A DNA stretch of 64,000 nucleotides from Cheiracanthium punctorium. Lineage: Eukaryota; Arthropoda; Arachnida; Araneae; Cheiracanthiidae. The stretch lies in assembly GCA_038373885.1 (NCBI GenBank), contig JAWZYV010012252.1, forward strand, positions 992,001 to 1,056,000. Reading direction: 5' to 3'. Numbering within the stretch: the stretch's first letter is position 1; every line of letters starts with the position of its first letter. This document shows positions 43,157-54,198 of the stretch, piece by piece. Under the pieces are notes generated by a model. The model ran no database searches. It saw only the letters and a program-made list of their open reading frames with translations, and had not been told where the DNA came from. A program made the translations under genes and the position numbers.

Positions 43157-45212
43157 ATATGAGCAAATTTGAGCTAACACTAGACAAATCAATTTCTCCA
43201 AGTAAATTTGTATGCGGAAAAAGTGCCCCTCAGAGTATAAAGTTCTCTTTTTTTTCGGGGGGGAGGCTAAATAGATAGCGAGACTGACGATGTTTAAAGG
43301 TATTTATACCTACAACTCAGGTACTTATAACTTATAAATGTTAATGTTCGTGGGTACTTATTTCGAGTTTTTAATACCTCCCCACCCCACCCTTTCCCAT
43401 ATGCAAACATATAACTTGCCAAGTTTACATACTTACAATAACAATTGTTTCTGTAAAATTTGTAGAACCTTCGAAAACAAAATGCACTTTAAAGTGCGAG
43501 TTTAAATACAAGTTTTTCCCCTCTAAAAATAAATACTTGTAATATTATTCCATTATTTGGAAGGTCTTTACTAATACTAGTTTGCATATTTCTAACTCAT
43601 TTATTTAATGATTAATTCATAAGAAATCAAACTGCGGATAGGCAGATCTAGCGTAATTATACTTTCGCTTTTCAAAATACACTGCATGAACTGAACGCAT
43701 TCAAACTGCACATGCGGACAGAGGGGGACTGTTACTTCCACATACAGCTGGGAGCACTTCTAAAGGCCATTTCGTTCGATTTCTACAAGCATGCGAGCAT
43801 TACTTTTCAACCTACCATCGTAAAAATGGTATAAAATATTTTGTTTTAAAAAATCTCAATAAGAGGATTGTCTTTTCTAAATAAAATAATCGATATAACA
43901 AATAATAAAAAAATTCGGATAAAACATTCATTATCGTATTGCTTTCAAATGTTTCTGCAGGATATAATAATCTTAAATATGATCAAGTATTTTGTGAGTT
44001 TCTTTGTGGAGCAAGAGTATCAGAAAACACCCTTTGTTTTCAGTTTGCCTGGGGTTATGGCTTCCAGGTTACCCCTACCGTCTTGTCTTTGTGCAAAGGA
44101 TTCTCTCCATTCTAATTATTTTATCCGAACAAACTTACTGACATTCGCTACTTTGACCTGTGGTTTCGAACGGCCAAAAGCATATCTTTTATATTTAACG
44201 CAGTTAATTTCCGTGATTACTCTAATTTATGAGACCTGCTCATTCTCAAAATATAAAAAATGGTGTACATTGGCGTACATATTATAGCTAATTATTGTTC
44301 GAAATAATAATTCGAAGGTGTTCAAACACTGTAAAATGTAAATAAATAAATACATAAAAATAAAGCAAGCCAAACACCAATAGCTTTCTAAAGATGACTT
44401 AATCCCTATTTCATGCACCTTCGAGTTTCGCCAAAGCCACCCCCTTTACTCTAAGACAAAATAATTTTGGGACTGCCCAACATCCGATTCAATACCATCC
44501 TCATATTTACAAAACAAAATAAGTCTAAATCTAATGTTTCAAGAGGGAATATATTTTTTATGGGTCGTGTTTTTTCCTACATTCCTATGGACCTCAGCTC
44601 TCGTGGAAATGCAGAAGCTCAACTCGCTTTCCAGAGAAAATCTTCAGGAATAGCCACAAATAGTTCCTGTATATTGAGTAATTTTGAAAAGTTTATAACT
44701 TCATTAAAAATTTCATTCGATTTGTTACTGCAAAGCTCCTGAAATGATCGTGTCCGACAGGCTATACAGTCTACTCAGCCTTATGAATAATCCAGCCTAC
44801 TGACGCATTTATGCAATTTTGTGGGTGGAGGCGGTTAGTTGAAAGATTCACTTACGCATCCATTTTATGGAAGTAAAATCGAATTGTTTACATTAATTTT
44901 ATTTTTCTCTGGAGGGGCGTTCGCCCCCTCCGATCCCTTGCCATTAATACGTCCTTGAACCTGCCCTGACTCTGTTATTTCATTTTGGCACTTAGTTTTC
45001 TTTCGATATTTGTTTATTTCTGGATTCATTCAACAAATAAAGACAAACTTGTAACATTATTTTTAAGGAACGCATTTTTTAAAGGCCATGCATAGGTGGG
45101 TAATCCTATATAGTAAGGGTCTGGATACCCCCTCCCCCGAGTTGCGATTTTTCTCAACAAAAAGATTAAAAAAACTGCTCGATTTCAATAGCACTGTAGT
45201 ACTAATGATGAA
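43157..45212. other. Non-coding interior of the hAT-bounded unit
   Basis: AT-rich sequence with several small frames (43868-44287, 44467-44742) that show no domain. A GGAGGGGCGTTCGCCCCCTCC inverted repeat lies at about 44912-44932. Confidence 0.4.
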
Positions 45213-45214
45213 GC

Positions 45215-45255
<41 letters not shown>
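45213..45255. repeat. Poly-T run
   Basis: About 43 consecutive T residues, near the right end of the hAT-bounded unit. Confidence 0.95.
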
Positions 45256-45258
<3 letters not shown>

Positions 45259-45703
45259 TCTGCCTCTCCCGCTGTTTGGACCCTCTCTGAATTTTTTACA
45301 TTTTTTGTTCCCCTGTGCGTTAAAAATACTCTCGTGTATGTCTCTTGTTGCTGTCTTTAGAATTCTCATTCAGTTTAGTCTAGGTAATCACTAAGTACAC
45401 ACACGTAATCACTAATTGACTAAATAATGCAGGCATGCGACAGCCACACTAAATTTATGCATATTCTTTCAATGAGTTATCTGCAATTGATTTACAGTTT
45501 CATAATAGATCCAAAAACTCCAAAGTCGTACCCAAAAAAAAGAAAGAAAGAATTATGATATTTATGTTTTGCTTTAAAAAAAGCTAGATCTTACGGGGGG
45601 AGGACGAAAAGCTTTCAAACTACAAGTAGGGGGACCCCCAAAAGTTCGGGGCCCGTAGCATTTGTTACTTTTGCTATATTGCTAATCCGGCACTGACACT
45701 AGC

Positions 45704-46319
45704 GTATGCGGTACCAAAATCGACGATATTTCTATGCTGGGAACGGCAACAACTAGATGTAAACATTAGCGTAATAACAATAATGCACGCGCAAAAATCT
45801 TAATTAACAGTTCAATGACGTCAAGTGAAGCAAGCATATTCGTTACTGGTTACGTATGTCACGCAGTAGCTAGATTACAAAATAACAATGCGTACGCGAA
45901 AAAGCAAAATCTTTCGGATCTTTTCACAGCGCGTTTATCGCACACGGAGGAATAAGCATATTTTAGCTATTTCCTGTTTCTTTTATATTTTTGCAGCCAA
46001 GGATACGTATTAAATAAAGTAACCGTTCTATAGAACATCAGGTTGCTAACTTTGGCACATTAACCTCGCAGCTGCTGCAATTAAGAAGTATTTAGGAATT
46101 TGTACAACACGTTTTCACCCAAAGCAGTATTTTTATAATAATTTTATGAATGTAAATGTCACCAATTATATTTTTCACACATCTTGCAATGTTAGTACTT
46201 GGCCTTCCCCCCATGGCCACCATCAGCTTTTATCATGAAACCCAAAATGTGTATCAACCCTAACCTAAATAAATTGAATGAAAAATACTGTTAAAACAAA
46301 GAAACATGATTGTCGTTGA
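45704..46319. other. Stretch upstream of the BEL/Pao remnant
   Basis: No coding similarity recognised. It may contain decayed upstream pol sequence near its right end. Confidence 0.35.
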
Positions 46320-46483
46320 AATGTGTCCAATAATTTGGCCAGCTCTGCCTGATGAAGTCATTGATGAAGATCAGTTAGAACATCGAAAGAATCCTGATAT
46401 ATTGCAATGTGCATGTATAATTGAAGAACTTAAAATCGAATAGATGTAGCAAAATTTAGTAGTTTTGAAAAACTGGTAAGAAT
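46320..46483 (+). pseudogene. BEL/Pao pol remnant, segment 1 (RNase H-integrase connector)
   Basis: The frame reads WPALPDEVIDEDQLEHRKNP and, after a one-base shift near 46439, continues into a FSSFEKLVRI motif at the edge of the next insertion. A WP...E/DE stretch followed by F-S-KL-R is the typical connector between RNase H and integrase in BEL/Pao polyproteins. Upstream reverse transcriptase and RNase H are not present. The segment ends where the hAT element at 46484 duplicated GTAAGAAT. Confidence 0.75.
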
Positions 46484-46906
46484 TAGAGATGAGTTCGGGC
46501 TCATTTTTTGAAGCCCGAGCCCGCCCGAGCCCGAAGACTTTTAATCCGAGCCCGCCCGAGCCCGAGCAATATTATTAAAGTTGGAGCCCGAGCCCGCCCG
46601 AGCCCGAAATTTCAGCTAAAGACAAAAAAAAATTAACTACTTCATTAATAGGATACAATAAATTTCGGAGCTTCACACACCTTCTAGTCCCCCGTGCCGC
46701 TATTTTGTGAAATAAGTACGTTTATTTATCCCATGAATCACTTCTTAAATTCTGTTTCAAGGAGTATGTTCAACAAAGGAGAAATTTTTCACGAGCCCGA
46801 GCCCGCCCGAGCCCGAACGCAATCGTGAATTACAGAGCCCGAGCCCGAGTCGGGCCCGGGCTCGGGCTCGGGCTTTCGGGCTCGGGCTGAGCCCGTCTCA
46901 TCTCTA
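46484..46906. mobile_element. hAT MITE with GAGCCC-rich interior
   Basis: Terminal repeats TAGAGATGAG at both ends, followed by GGGCTC. A perfect 8-bp duplication GTAAGAAT flanks it (46476-46483, 46907-46914). The pol reading frame is continuous across the site if one duplicate is discounted. Both arms consist largely of CCCGAGCCCG and GCCCGCCCGAG repeats, which fold back on each other. Non-coding. Confidence 0.92.
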
Positions 46907-47380
46907 GTAAGAATCGCTGCCTTAGTTAAAAGGTTTGTAACGAAGTTAAAGAAATCTAGTTAAACTGGTGGTCCACTAACTGCAAAAGGGTTGACAGAAG
47001 CTGAAAATTTTTTAATAAGGAGCGAACAAAAACAATTTTACAAAAATGAGTTTCAAAATCTAATAAATGAAAATCCGGTAGATAAATGTCCACCCCTTTT
47101 CAATTTTGTTCCATATAGCGATGAAAATGAAAGTCTTCGCTTATGTCGCAGAACGGAATTCAGAAATCTTTCTTTGGAAGAAAAGCACCCAATAATCTTA
47201 CCAAAACATTCACGGTTAACCACATTCCTTGTACAAAGAGATCATGAAAAAGTGAAGCACGCAGGAACTGCAATGGCGTTATCGAGAGGTCGTTCTAGAT
47301 ATTGGATCCCCAAGGGCAGACAATTGGTAAAAAGCATCATTAAAACATGTCTTATTTGCAAGATATATCTTTCTGGACCA
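46907..47380 (+). pseudogene. BEL/Pao pol remnant, segment 2 (integrase zinc-binding domain)
   Basis: Continues segment 1 through an in-frame stop near 46961 and then an open frame from 46991. The H2C2 integrase zinc-binding motif is readable: RDHEKVKHAGTAMALSRGR, RYWIPKGRQLV, then CLICK. The two His and two Cys positions and the YWIPKGR block match BEL/Pao integrases. It is cut at 47380 by the 8.3-kb element, and the pol sequence resumes at 55695 with the frame preserved. Confidence 0.85.
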
Positions 47381-47639
47381 CCCAGGTAGCACAAAGATAT
47401 TGACGAATGTCCACCGATATCGGGCAATATTTTGAAAGTCTCTGAATGTCATACATTGAATTTACGACATCTGCCGATATTGGCAGATATTAATTAAAAG
47501 TAATCCTTTTTAAAAACATTTAAGAGAATTTCTTCAATTATTTTATAACCTTATCATTCAGAAATAACATCCTAATGTTTGTTTTTTTTCATTTAATCCA
47601 ATTTTTTAGCGATATACTCATTTCAATATACTATTTTAA

Positions 47640-47745
47640 ACATTGGTGAATATCAGGGAATATCGCAGAAATGATATTCTGTTTACAACATTGGTGAATA
47701 TCATGGAATATCACAGAAATGATATTTTGTTTACAACATTCGACT
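47640..47745 (+). repeat. 54-bp direct duplication near the THAP gene start
   Basis: Two adjacent units read ATTGGTGAATATCA, then GGAATATC, then AGAAATGATATT and TGTTTACAACATT with four or so differences. They lie 120-220 bases upstream of the putative start codon at 47863 and contain AATATC motifs like those at the element ends, so they could be promoter or transposase sites. Confidence 0.8.
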
Positions 47746-47862
47746 CGCGCATGCGTACTAATCGTTATTCTTGGCGGGCGGGAGGAATTTCCAAACATGA
47801 ACAACGTGGGAAGTCGGAGTCACCATTGAACATGAACTTACTCAGGATACAGTGCTGATCGT

Positions 47863-47894
47863 CATGGCAAAGGATATAGAATTATCTTCTAAAA
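47863..47894 (+). CDS. THAP gene, putative exon 1
   Basis: ATG followed by AKDIELSSK and a strong splice donor AT|GTAAGTAC. It ends two bases into a codon, and the exon at 50758 begins with the complementary phase, so the two join in frame. It is short, and supported mainly by that phase match and by its position 480 bases inside the element. Confidence 0.45.
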
Positions 47895-48577
47895 TGTAAG
47901 TACATCTTTTACGTTATTTAACTGTCATTTACATTGTTTTTTATATATTGATATATGTATTGTTTGTTTATATGACGATGCAACAAAGAATATGCTGCAC
48001 ATCAAATCAGTATTTTTTTTCTACAATTGTGTAAATATTTCGTGAAAGGTGTTTATGTCTGCAATTTCTATGTTTGCGATATTTTGAAGGAGAACGTAAA
48101 TCTATTTGCCGTTGCGGACATTATGTGAAATATTCTTGTACAAGTTTATTGTGATTGTTATAGTGCACAAAAAATACTGAGTTATTTTTGATATAGTGCA
48201 CACTAAAAATATAATATCGAAGCTTGGTGGGGGGGAGGAGTGATTTCAGCTTCTTAGAAGCAAAGAAGTTTATCTTCATCGCAGTTTATATCAGAAGTTT
48301 TAATTTAGTCTCGGAACATATTTCTATTTTTTTTTTTTGGGGGGGGGGGGAGTGTAGAGCTTTTGAAACGTTTAAAGCTCAACTTCATGTGTTTAAAATT
48401 AATGTGAAGAAACACAAGAATTGGCTCAGTACCTGAGCCCAAGAATTATATTCAATATTAAGTAGCTAAGAAAATTGGAGGAAATACAAATTGTTATTTT
48501 TTTTTATTGTTCAGTGGTTAGTCTAGTAGTTTGCAGCGTACTTTGAGTTTCATTTTGCCTGTGATATACCATCATTT

Positions 48578-49537
48578 CAGGGTTGGGTTTTTGACTTCAA
48601 AAACTGTTTTTTCGACATGACAAGCATCAAAAACTGGTTTAAACCGTCAAAAACTAATCCATAAAAGAAAGAGAACAATATGCAAACTAATTATGCAGTA
48701 TATTTACATTTTGCATTAAACTAAATGCCTAATTAAAATTAATTATATTAAAATATAACAATTATATACTAGCACATAAGTTGTGCTCACTAAGAATAAT
48801 TAGTTTAATACCATTTATATAACAAATTTATAAATTTAATGTATACAATATTATATATAAAAATTGTATATATCAGTGGCACAGCCAGAAATTTATTGTG
48901 TGTGTGATACGGGAGTGAAGAATACACTTCTTGTATGACAAAAAATATTGCTCATTGGAGGGGGTTGCGACTCCCCTATCCCCCTTGGCTACGCCACTGA
49001 TATATGTAATTAATGAATAATATTCTGCAGTTTTTCAAAAATTTCAAACGAAAGTATGGGTAAACATTTCCTAGAAGAAACATCAAGTTTATTTTTGGTT
49101 TAATCTAAATTGAAAAGGCTTTAAGAAATAGCCAATAGCATAGCAATTTCACTCATTTAGACTAAAGAGATAAAGATCAGGTCGTTTTAACTATCAGTAT
49201 ACTAAGTTTTCCATTCAAAATAGAATTAGTAAAAAATTTTGGGACTTGAATGCTATAAGTAAGCACATCCTTACAAAGTACATAATGGTCTTACTTCTTA
49301 AAAATAAATAAATCTGATAGATGTAAACAAAATAAGCATTTTTTACTGATTATAGTGCTTTATTTTTCTAAATATTAATTGATTAATTCCTTGCAGATAT
49401 TAAAGTACAAGCTATATTGCAATAAAGTAAAACACTTAAAAATATTGTTTATTTTTTCCACTCAATATTTGAGGTTTTTGACATGATGGTTTAAACCATG
49501 GTTAAAACTATTATGCGTCAAAAACTAGCCAACCCTG
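48578..49537. mobile_element. Non-autonomous hAT element in intron 1
   Basis: Ends CAGGGTTGGGTTTTTGAC and, on the other strand, CAGGGTTGGCTAGTTTTTGAC, separated by a perfect 8-bp duplication CATCATTT (48570-48577, 49538-49545). Subterminal CAAAAACTGGTTTAAACC motifs are repeated. A GCGTAGCCA MITE lies inside. Confidence 0.93.
48874..48999 (-). mobile_element. hAT MITE, GCGTAGCCA family (copy 3)
   Basis: Ends CAGTGGCACAGCCA and, on the other strand, CAGTGGCGTAGCCA. Its interior is in the reverse orientation relative to the other copies (AGTGAAGAATA, GTATGACAAAAAATAT). ATATAT flanks both ends. It is nested within the hAT element at 48578-49537, itself nested in the 8.3-kb element. Confidence 0.8.
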
Positions 49538-49964
49538 CATCATTTGTTTCCATCGCATAACTTTTCCTACTTTAAAAATCTCATTTTTTTTTTTTTTTTT
49601 TTTGCTAGAGCCCAATCATGACCCACAGCAAATTTTAGTTAATGAAATTTGTAACACATATCTTGTATCTTGATTATCAAATTTATAATTTTAGAAAGGT
49701 TGGTCACGAGATATTTTGATATGGAATGCCATACCTAAGATTTTATTTTGTTGAGGACTGTGTATCAAATTGTAACCTAAGTTTCGTCTGTAAGCTAAGT
49801 AAACAGTCAGATATTCGGGAGGGGGGGGGGCTGGCTTACAGTTGCCTTAACCACCAGCCTGGCTGGATACGTGCCTTAGTTCGTTATATTTTTGGTTTGC
49901 TATAAGAATTCGACTGTATAGGAGAGATGAGAAATAATGATCTCATAATGAAATATGTTATTTT

Positions 49965-50025
49965 CCGGTTTTCTCCGTAGTTGTAATGTGAATTCCTTAA
50001 GTTCTCGGCAAGGCATTCCCCCCCC
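49965..50025 (+). mobile_element. tRNA-derived SINE fragment
   Basis: CCGGTTTTCTCCGTAGTTGTAATGTGAATT and GGCAAGGCATTCC correspond to the central body of the SINE family (compare 38990-39050). Both ends are missing or unrecognisable. Confidence 0.5.
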
Positions 50026-50757
50026 CTCCAGGGGTTGCATTTCAGTTTTTCATTTGGTTGTGCAACTGCACCCCCTATTTGCCACCCCTGATCCCCCCAT
50101 TACGCAGATAACCTTTGTAGTTTTGCTGTAATTAAAAGCAGCCTTGTGGACACTATTAACAGAGAATTGCATAATCTAAAATTATTCGAACTCAGTTACA
50201 GACAGCGCTCGAAAGTTGCGGTTGTCTGCTTACCCAGGGCAGTCAGATTTTTAAACGGGCAAGTAAAACAAAGAATTCAGTTGCCCTTAGGGCAACCAAA
50301 AAGAAAAGAATTTTCTTTCATGGTAATTATCAAAAAGAGTAGAAAGAAAGAAACTACTATTGTTTTATCTTCAGTGTGCTCGTTTCCTATTTGTTTACAA
50401 GCAGCCGATCACCGTCAAGAGAATTCTGCCATCATAGTCAAATCAGACGTAGTCAAAAATCCATTTTTCATAGTAACAGCCGCAATTAACAAAAAAAAAA
50501 AAAAATTGTATAGCAAAAGTTGCATGGGCAACAAACTGTACTTGGGGGCGACCAAAATAATTTCAGAGATTGCCCGAGGGGCAGCACAAAAAGAAAACAA
50601 AACACAAGATTCTACCCTTGGTTACAGACATTGCGGATAAAAGTTATTTGTAAAAATATTTCATGTTAATGTACGAGCTATTTTGCTTCAATATTGTCAT
50701 TTCTAAAACTTTTTGTATTGACTTCACCCTCTTTTTAATTAGTTTTTCTTTCTACAG

Positions 50758-50855
50758 AAAAAAGAAGTCCTCCCATGTTAAGTGTGTCCTTTGTGACACA
50801 GCTAGAGTGAAAGAACCTGAAAGCTAATATCATAGGTTTCCGAAAGACCCAATAA
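50758..50855 (+). pseudogene. THAP zinc-finger exon
   Basis: The exon starts after a strong acceptor (TTTTTCTTTCTACAG) and ends at a donor AT|GTAAGTG. In the frame fixed by exon 1 it encodes KKKSSHVKCVLCDTARVKEP, then ES, a TAA stop (50824-50826), then YHRFPKDPI. Cys-x2-Cys followed about 20 residues later by HRFPKDP is the N-terminal half of a THAP C2CH DNA-binding finger; the second Cys-x2-His pair should lie in the next exon. THAP fingers act as sequence-specific DNA-binding domains in P-element-type and other transposases. The stop replaces a residue just before YHRFP, so this copy is inactive. The exon that would continue in phase was not found. Confidence 0.7.
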
Positions 50856-50948
50856 TGTAAGTGTTAATTTTAGTAAGAGTATACCATGTGTTACTCATTT
50901 TGTAATGAAGCTATCAACAAATTCTTTATGTATGGTAATGTACAATGT

Positions 50949-51060
50949 AGGGATGCACTGAATATTCGGTATACAGGCAGTATACCTATTCGACAGTATA
51001 CCGTGACGGTTCAGCCAAATACTTAAATATTCGACAACCGAATAGTAAACAAATTTAAGT
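50949..51060. mobile_element. Single hAT-like end
   Basis: AGGGATGCACTGAATATTCGG followed by GTATAC and CCGAATA motifs resembles the ends of another hAT group, but the partner end and duplication are not identified. Confidence 0.4.
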
Positions 51061-51164
51061 ATTCCCCAATTAGTAAACAAATACATATTTTTTATATCAA
51101 GAATGAAAGATATAGTATAGTACCATAGTACTAAATTGATTCAAGTTGTTACTAATATCACATG

Positions 51165-51245
51165 TGAATAAGCGTTAGAAACCCGTATAAAGTCCTCCTA
51201 CCAAGGCACCCCCATCCTTGGCAGATAGTCCTAACGTAGCATTCC
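51165..51245 (+). mobile_element. tRNA-derived SINE fragment
   Basis: GTGAATAAGCGTTAGAAACC, AAAGTCCTCCTACCAAGGCA and CTAACGTAGC match the 3' half of the SINE family. Confidence 0.55.
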
Positions 51246-51529
51246 ACAATCACACAAAAAAACAATATCCCAATGAAATTAGTTTTAATGTAAGAGAAAA
51301 CACTCGGATGTTAAATTTGAATTTTGTTGCTTTTTCAGTTTTTCTTAAATCATGACACATTGTATTAACCTGTGCTATTACTAACTGATTTAAATTTGAA
51401 ACAGTAACCAGGAAAAAAAAAACTCATAACATTAAGGTAATTAACTCCTAAAGTAATCAATATGCTTATTCTTGATGGATGAGAATTCATTTGTGGTGAA
51501 TAGTCACCGTTATGCCATAAAAGTGTCAT

Positions 51530-52255
51530 TTGTTACTTTCCGAACATGTACCATGTAAGGAAAGTATTGTAATCATGAAAAAATCAGACTTCGAGATTTT
51601 GGTGTTTTTAGACGTTTTGAGGGCTTCTGAATCCATTTATGCTATTTTTACGAGATGTATGTATGTGTGTGTGTGTGTGTGTAGTGTGCGTTGTGAGTGA
51701 TGTAATCGTCGCACGTGAGTGAAGCACGTATAGCTACCTGAAACGGCTAGCATTCGATTGAGCTCAAATTGGAGTATATATGTCATAAACTACCGTCGCA
51801 AGACCGGTATTGATTTTGGTGTGTATAGGACGTTCTACTACGTTTTTTACTACAGGGCTACGACAAAGATGATTACTCTTATTTGTTTAAACAAGTTTCT
51901 GGCCGCAGTCTACTGGCGGGGAAAATTCTTGAAAGTGCGCTAGCGTTTAAACGGTACCTTCGATTAAGCTGAAGTTCGGTATATATGTTATAAATCACCA
52001 TCTTAAGACCGGTATTGATTTTGGTGTGTATAAGACTTATAGTTTTTCTACAAGGCTACAACAAAAATTTCTTTTATATTATGGAATAATGGCATATGTT
52101 GAGAAATTCTTGAAAGTGTGCAAGCGTTTAAACGGTGCATTCGATTGAGTTTCAATTTGGTATGTATGTTTGAATTATTCATCGATTCAAATATATTTAA
52201 ATGCTTGGTAATGATCTTAATTGTAAGTGTTCGGAAAGTCGAGTGGAGTCACTCC
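51530..52255 (+). repeat. Dispersed repeat with internal tandem units
   Basis: Bounded by ACTTTCCGAACATG on the left and TTCGGAAAGTCGAGTGGAG on the right, which are partly inverted. It contains a (GT)n run (51659-51682) and two full plus one partial unit of 180-207 bases starting ATTCGATTGAG (51751, 51958, 52139). Each full unit holds AGACCGGTATTGATTTTGGT and AAATTCTTGAAAGTG. A 61-residue frame inside is not convincing. Confidence 0.65.
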
Positions 52256-52592
52256 AGATTTTTTATATTTAAATTCTAGATTTCCCTAGAAAAACAATTT
52301 TATGGAAATTTACCTTCCATGGCCAACCTAAAATTGGTACTTACGTATTATCCCGGTGGTCATTCCAGCCAAACTATTTTTCCGTCAAATGAGTTGCCAA
52401 ACTGTTGCCCCAATTATATTCAAAACCATTAATAATTTCATATGTCCGGCATTTCTCTTGGCAAAAAAATTGCTCGTCTTGGCGGACTGCCGGGATAATA
52501 TGCAAGTACCCTAAAATTTATCACTAACAGTCTGTTATCTGTTATTACTTTTTTTTTCCTCTACCAAGTCTAAGCAAATTTTGGGTGCCACT

Positions 52593-52760
52593 CTGGGGCG
52601 TAGCCAAGGGGGGTTGTTAGGGGGGTCATAACCCCCCCATGAGAAATTTTTTGCCATACAAAATGTATATTCTTCACTACATTATCACACACACGTATAC
52701 ATATATATGAGTTGTAGTAGTCGTAACCCCCCCCATGAAAAATTTCTGGCTACGCCCCTG
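52593..52760 (+). mobile_element. hAT MITE, GCGTAGCCA family (copy 4)
   Basis: 168 bases with ends CTGGGGCGTAGCCA and, on the other strand, CAGGGGCGTAGCCA. A perfect 8-bp duplication GTGCCACT flanks it (52585-52592, 52761-52768). It defines the unit length of the family. Confidence 0.95.
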
Positions 52761-53217
52761 GTGCCACTAATAATACTTAACTCAAACTAAAACCCAATCT
52801 AATTAAGAATTATTGGATCTTGGGATCAAACTTGCTAGTTAGTACTGTTTCATTAATTAATTAAAAAACTAGTATAAAACAGCATACCATACCATTTTGA
52901 CATGTTTTGAAATGAGCAATGTATTTTTTAATTAATAGTTTTTCAAATATCAATGTTTAAAATATTCATCAATTTTATTTATTTTTTACTGTCAGAGTAT
53001 ATTATTTTAAAAGAGAGTAACAAAACGTCAAATCTGATTCTTCCGCTAATTATTAATTTAAAAATGCAAGATTTCCCGATTTTGATGGGGGAAATTAATA
53101 ATTTCATTCTGATAATTTAAACCTTTCAGCCAACCATGTGGTTAAAATATTTTAGCTAATTTTATCGTTTAGCAATTACATGTCTGAAAAGCTTTCTTTT
53201 TTCTTTCTTTTGTAGCT

Positions 53218-53301
53218 GCTGCTGCTTTGAAGTTTAAGGACAAGGACAAGGAGGTTTTGGCAAATATGTTTGGTCGAAGTTTAGCTGAAGCACCTGATTA
53301 G
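53218..53301 (+). CDS. Putative terminal exon of the THAP-element gene
   Basis: After a strong acceptor (TTCTTTCTTTTGTAG) one frame reads AAALKFKDKDKEVLANMFGR then SLAEAPD and a stop at 53299-53301. AATAAA follows near 53396. Codon-like and charged, it looks like a real C-terminal exon. Its phase does not match the donor at 50855, so at least one exon between them is missing. No family is recognised. Confidence 0.4.
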   Translation, partial: AAALKFKDKDKEVLANMFGRSLAEAPD

Positions 53302-53768
53302 AATAAAAAAAAGATTCGTGTTTCAGATTGTTCCTTAACATTTGATATTGTGGACAATTATACTGAAAACTTATAAAGATAATTTTGTTTTTAAAAATAA
53401 AATATGAAAATCTGTTTCATGTAATTTTTTGGAAAGAAAACTTAATTTGAAGTGTGTTTATAATTAGGGATATTTATAATATTAAAAATGTACAGTACTA
53501 ATTTTTTACCAGAGTTAATCCTTTTCCAGTAAGCTGTTTAAAGCGCATTTTGTTTTGAATGAATTAAAACTTAAATTAGTTTTTAAAATTCACAATTGTG
53601 CAATTTTAAGCATTACTCAATTTTAATAGCATTTCCAATTTAATGAAAATCTTCAAATATAGCCCAAAAAAGATTTTAATCCATTTATTCCAAATCAAAA
53701 TTTATTTATTTTAATATTTTCTTCTTCTGTTGTTTACAACCAATAATATTTGCTTTTCGATCAAGTTA

Positions 53769-54198
53769 CAGTAGAACCCTGATTATCCAAGGTGGTCAGA
53801 ATCAAACATGCCTCGGATAACACTGACAATCATAATCACAATTACAGTTTTAAACATACTGCAGATCATGTCCAGACTTCGAAACGATTACAGTCAAATG
53901 TAATTCCCTATAAGAATGCTATTCTATAAATTCTACAGAAATAGTGTAATAAAATTGCATTACTTCAGAATTTTTGGAATATTTGATTTCACTAAGATCA
54001 AGATTACTACCTTTTTGCAAATTTAACAGTAACTGGTCATAATCCTTTTAGGAATTGGCCATAGTCATAATCCTTATCAATTCTTGTAATCAATTGCAGA
54101 TGGATGTGTAATCATCCGAAGTCTGATCATGAATCTTTTACATTAACCAAGGTGTCACCTTGAATATCATGGAGCATTGCATAACCAAGGTTCTACTG
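53769..54198. mobile_element. pogo/Tigger-like MITE with TA duplication
   Basis: Ends CAGTAGAACCCTGATTATCC and, on the other strand, CAGTAGAACCTTGGTTATGC, with TA outside (53767-53768, 54199-54200). Non-coding. Same class as 6256-6570. Confidence 0.85.

Larger units (their letters stand above)
37590..45695. mobile_element. 8.1-kb hAT-bounded unit with nested insertions
   Basis: Left end CAGTGCTGGATTA and right end, reverse complemented, CAGTGCCGGATTA, each followed nearby by a GGGCC...GTAGCAAATG-type block (GCTACGGGCCCC at the right). Flanks ACGCTAGC (37582-37589) and ACACTAGC (45696-45703) differ at one of eight positions. This fits one hAT element later filled by a SINE fragment, a retroposon, a hAT MITE and an intact Tc1. 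No hAT transposase is readable inside. Two unrelated MITEs sharing a similar flank are a possible alternative. Confidence 0.6.

Noticed and set aside
44227..44418. Hydrophobic minus-strand frame as an upstream receptor exon
   Set aside because: It lacks any ionotropic receptor motif and splice signals in phase.
50146..50640. 164-residue frame in intron 1 of the THAP element
   Set aside because: Low-complexity composition with no recognisable domain, no splice support and a poly-A stretch inside; not distinguishable from chance.
53218..53301. Direct splicing of this exon to the THAP exon at 50855
   Set aside because: The phases do not match; joined directly the frame shifts and stops within eight codons, so an intervening exon must be missing.
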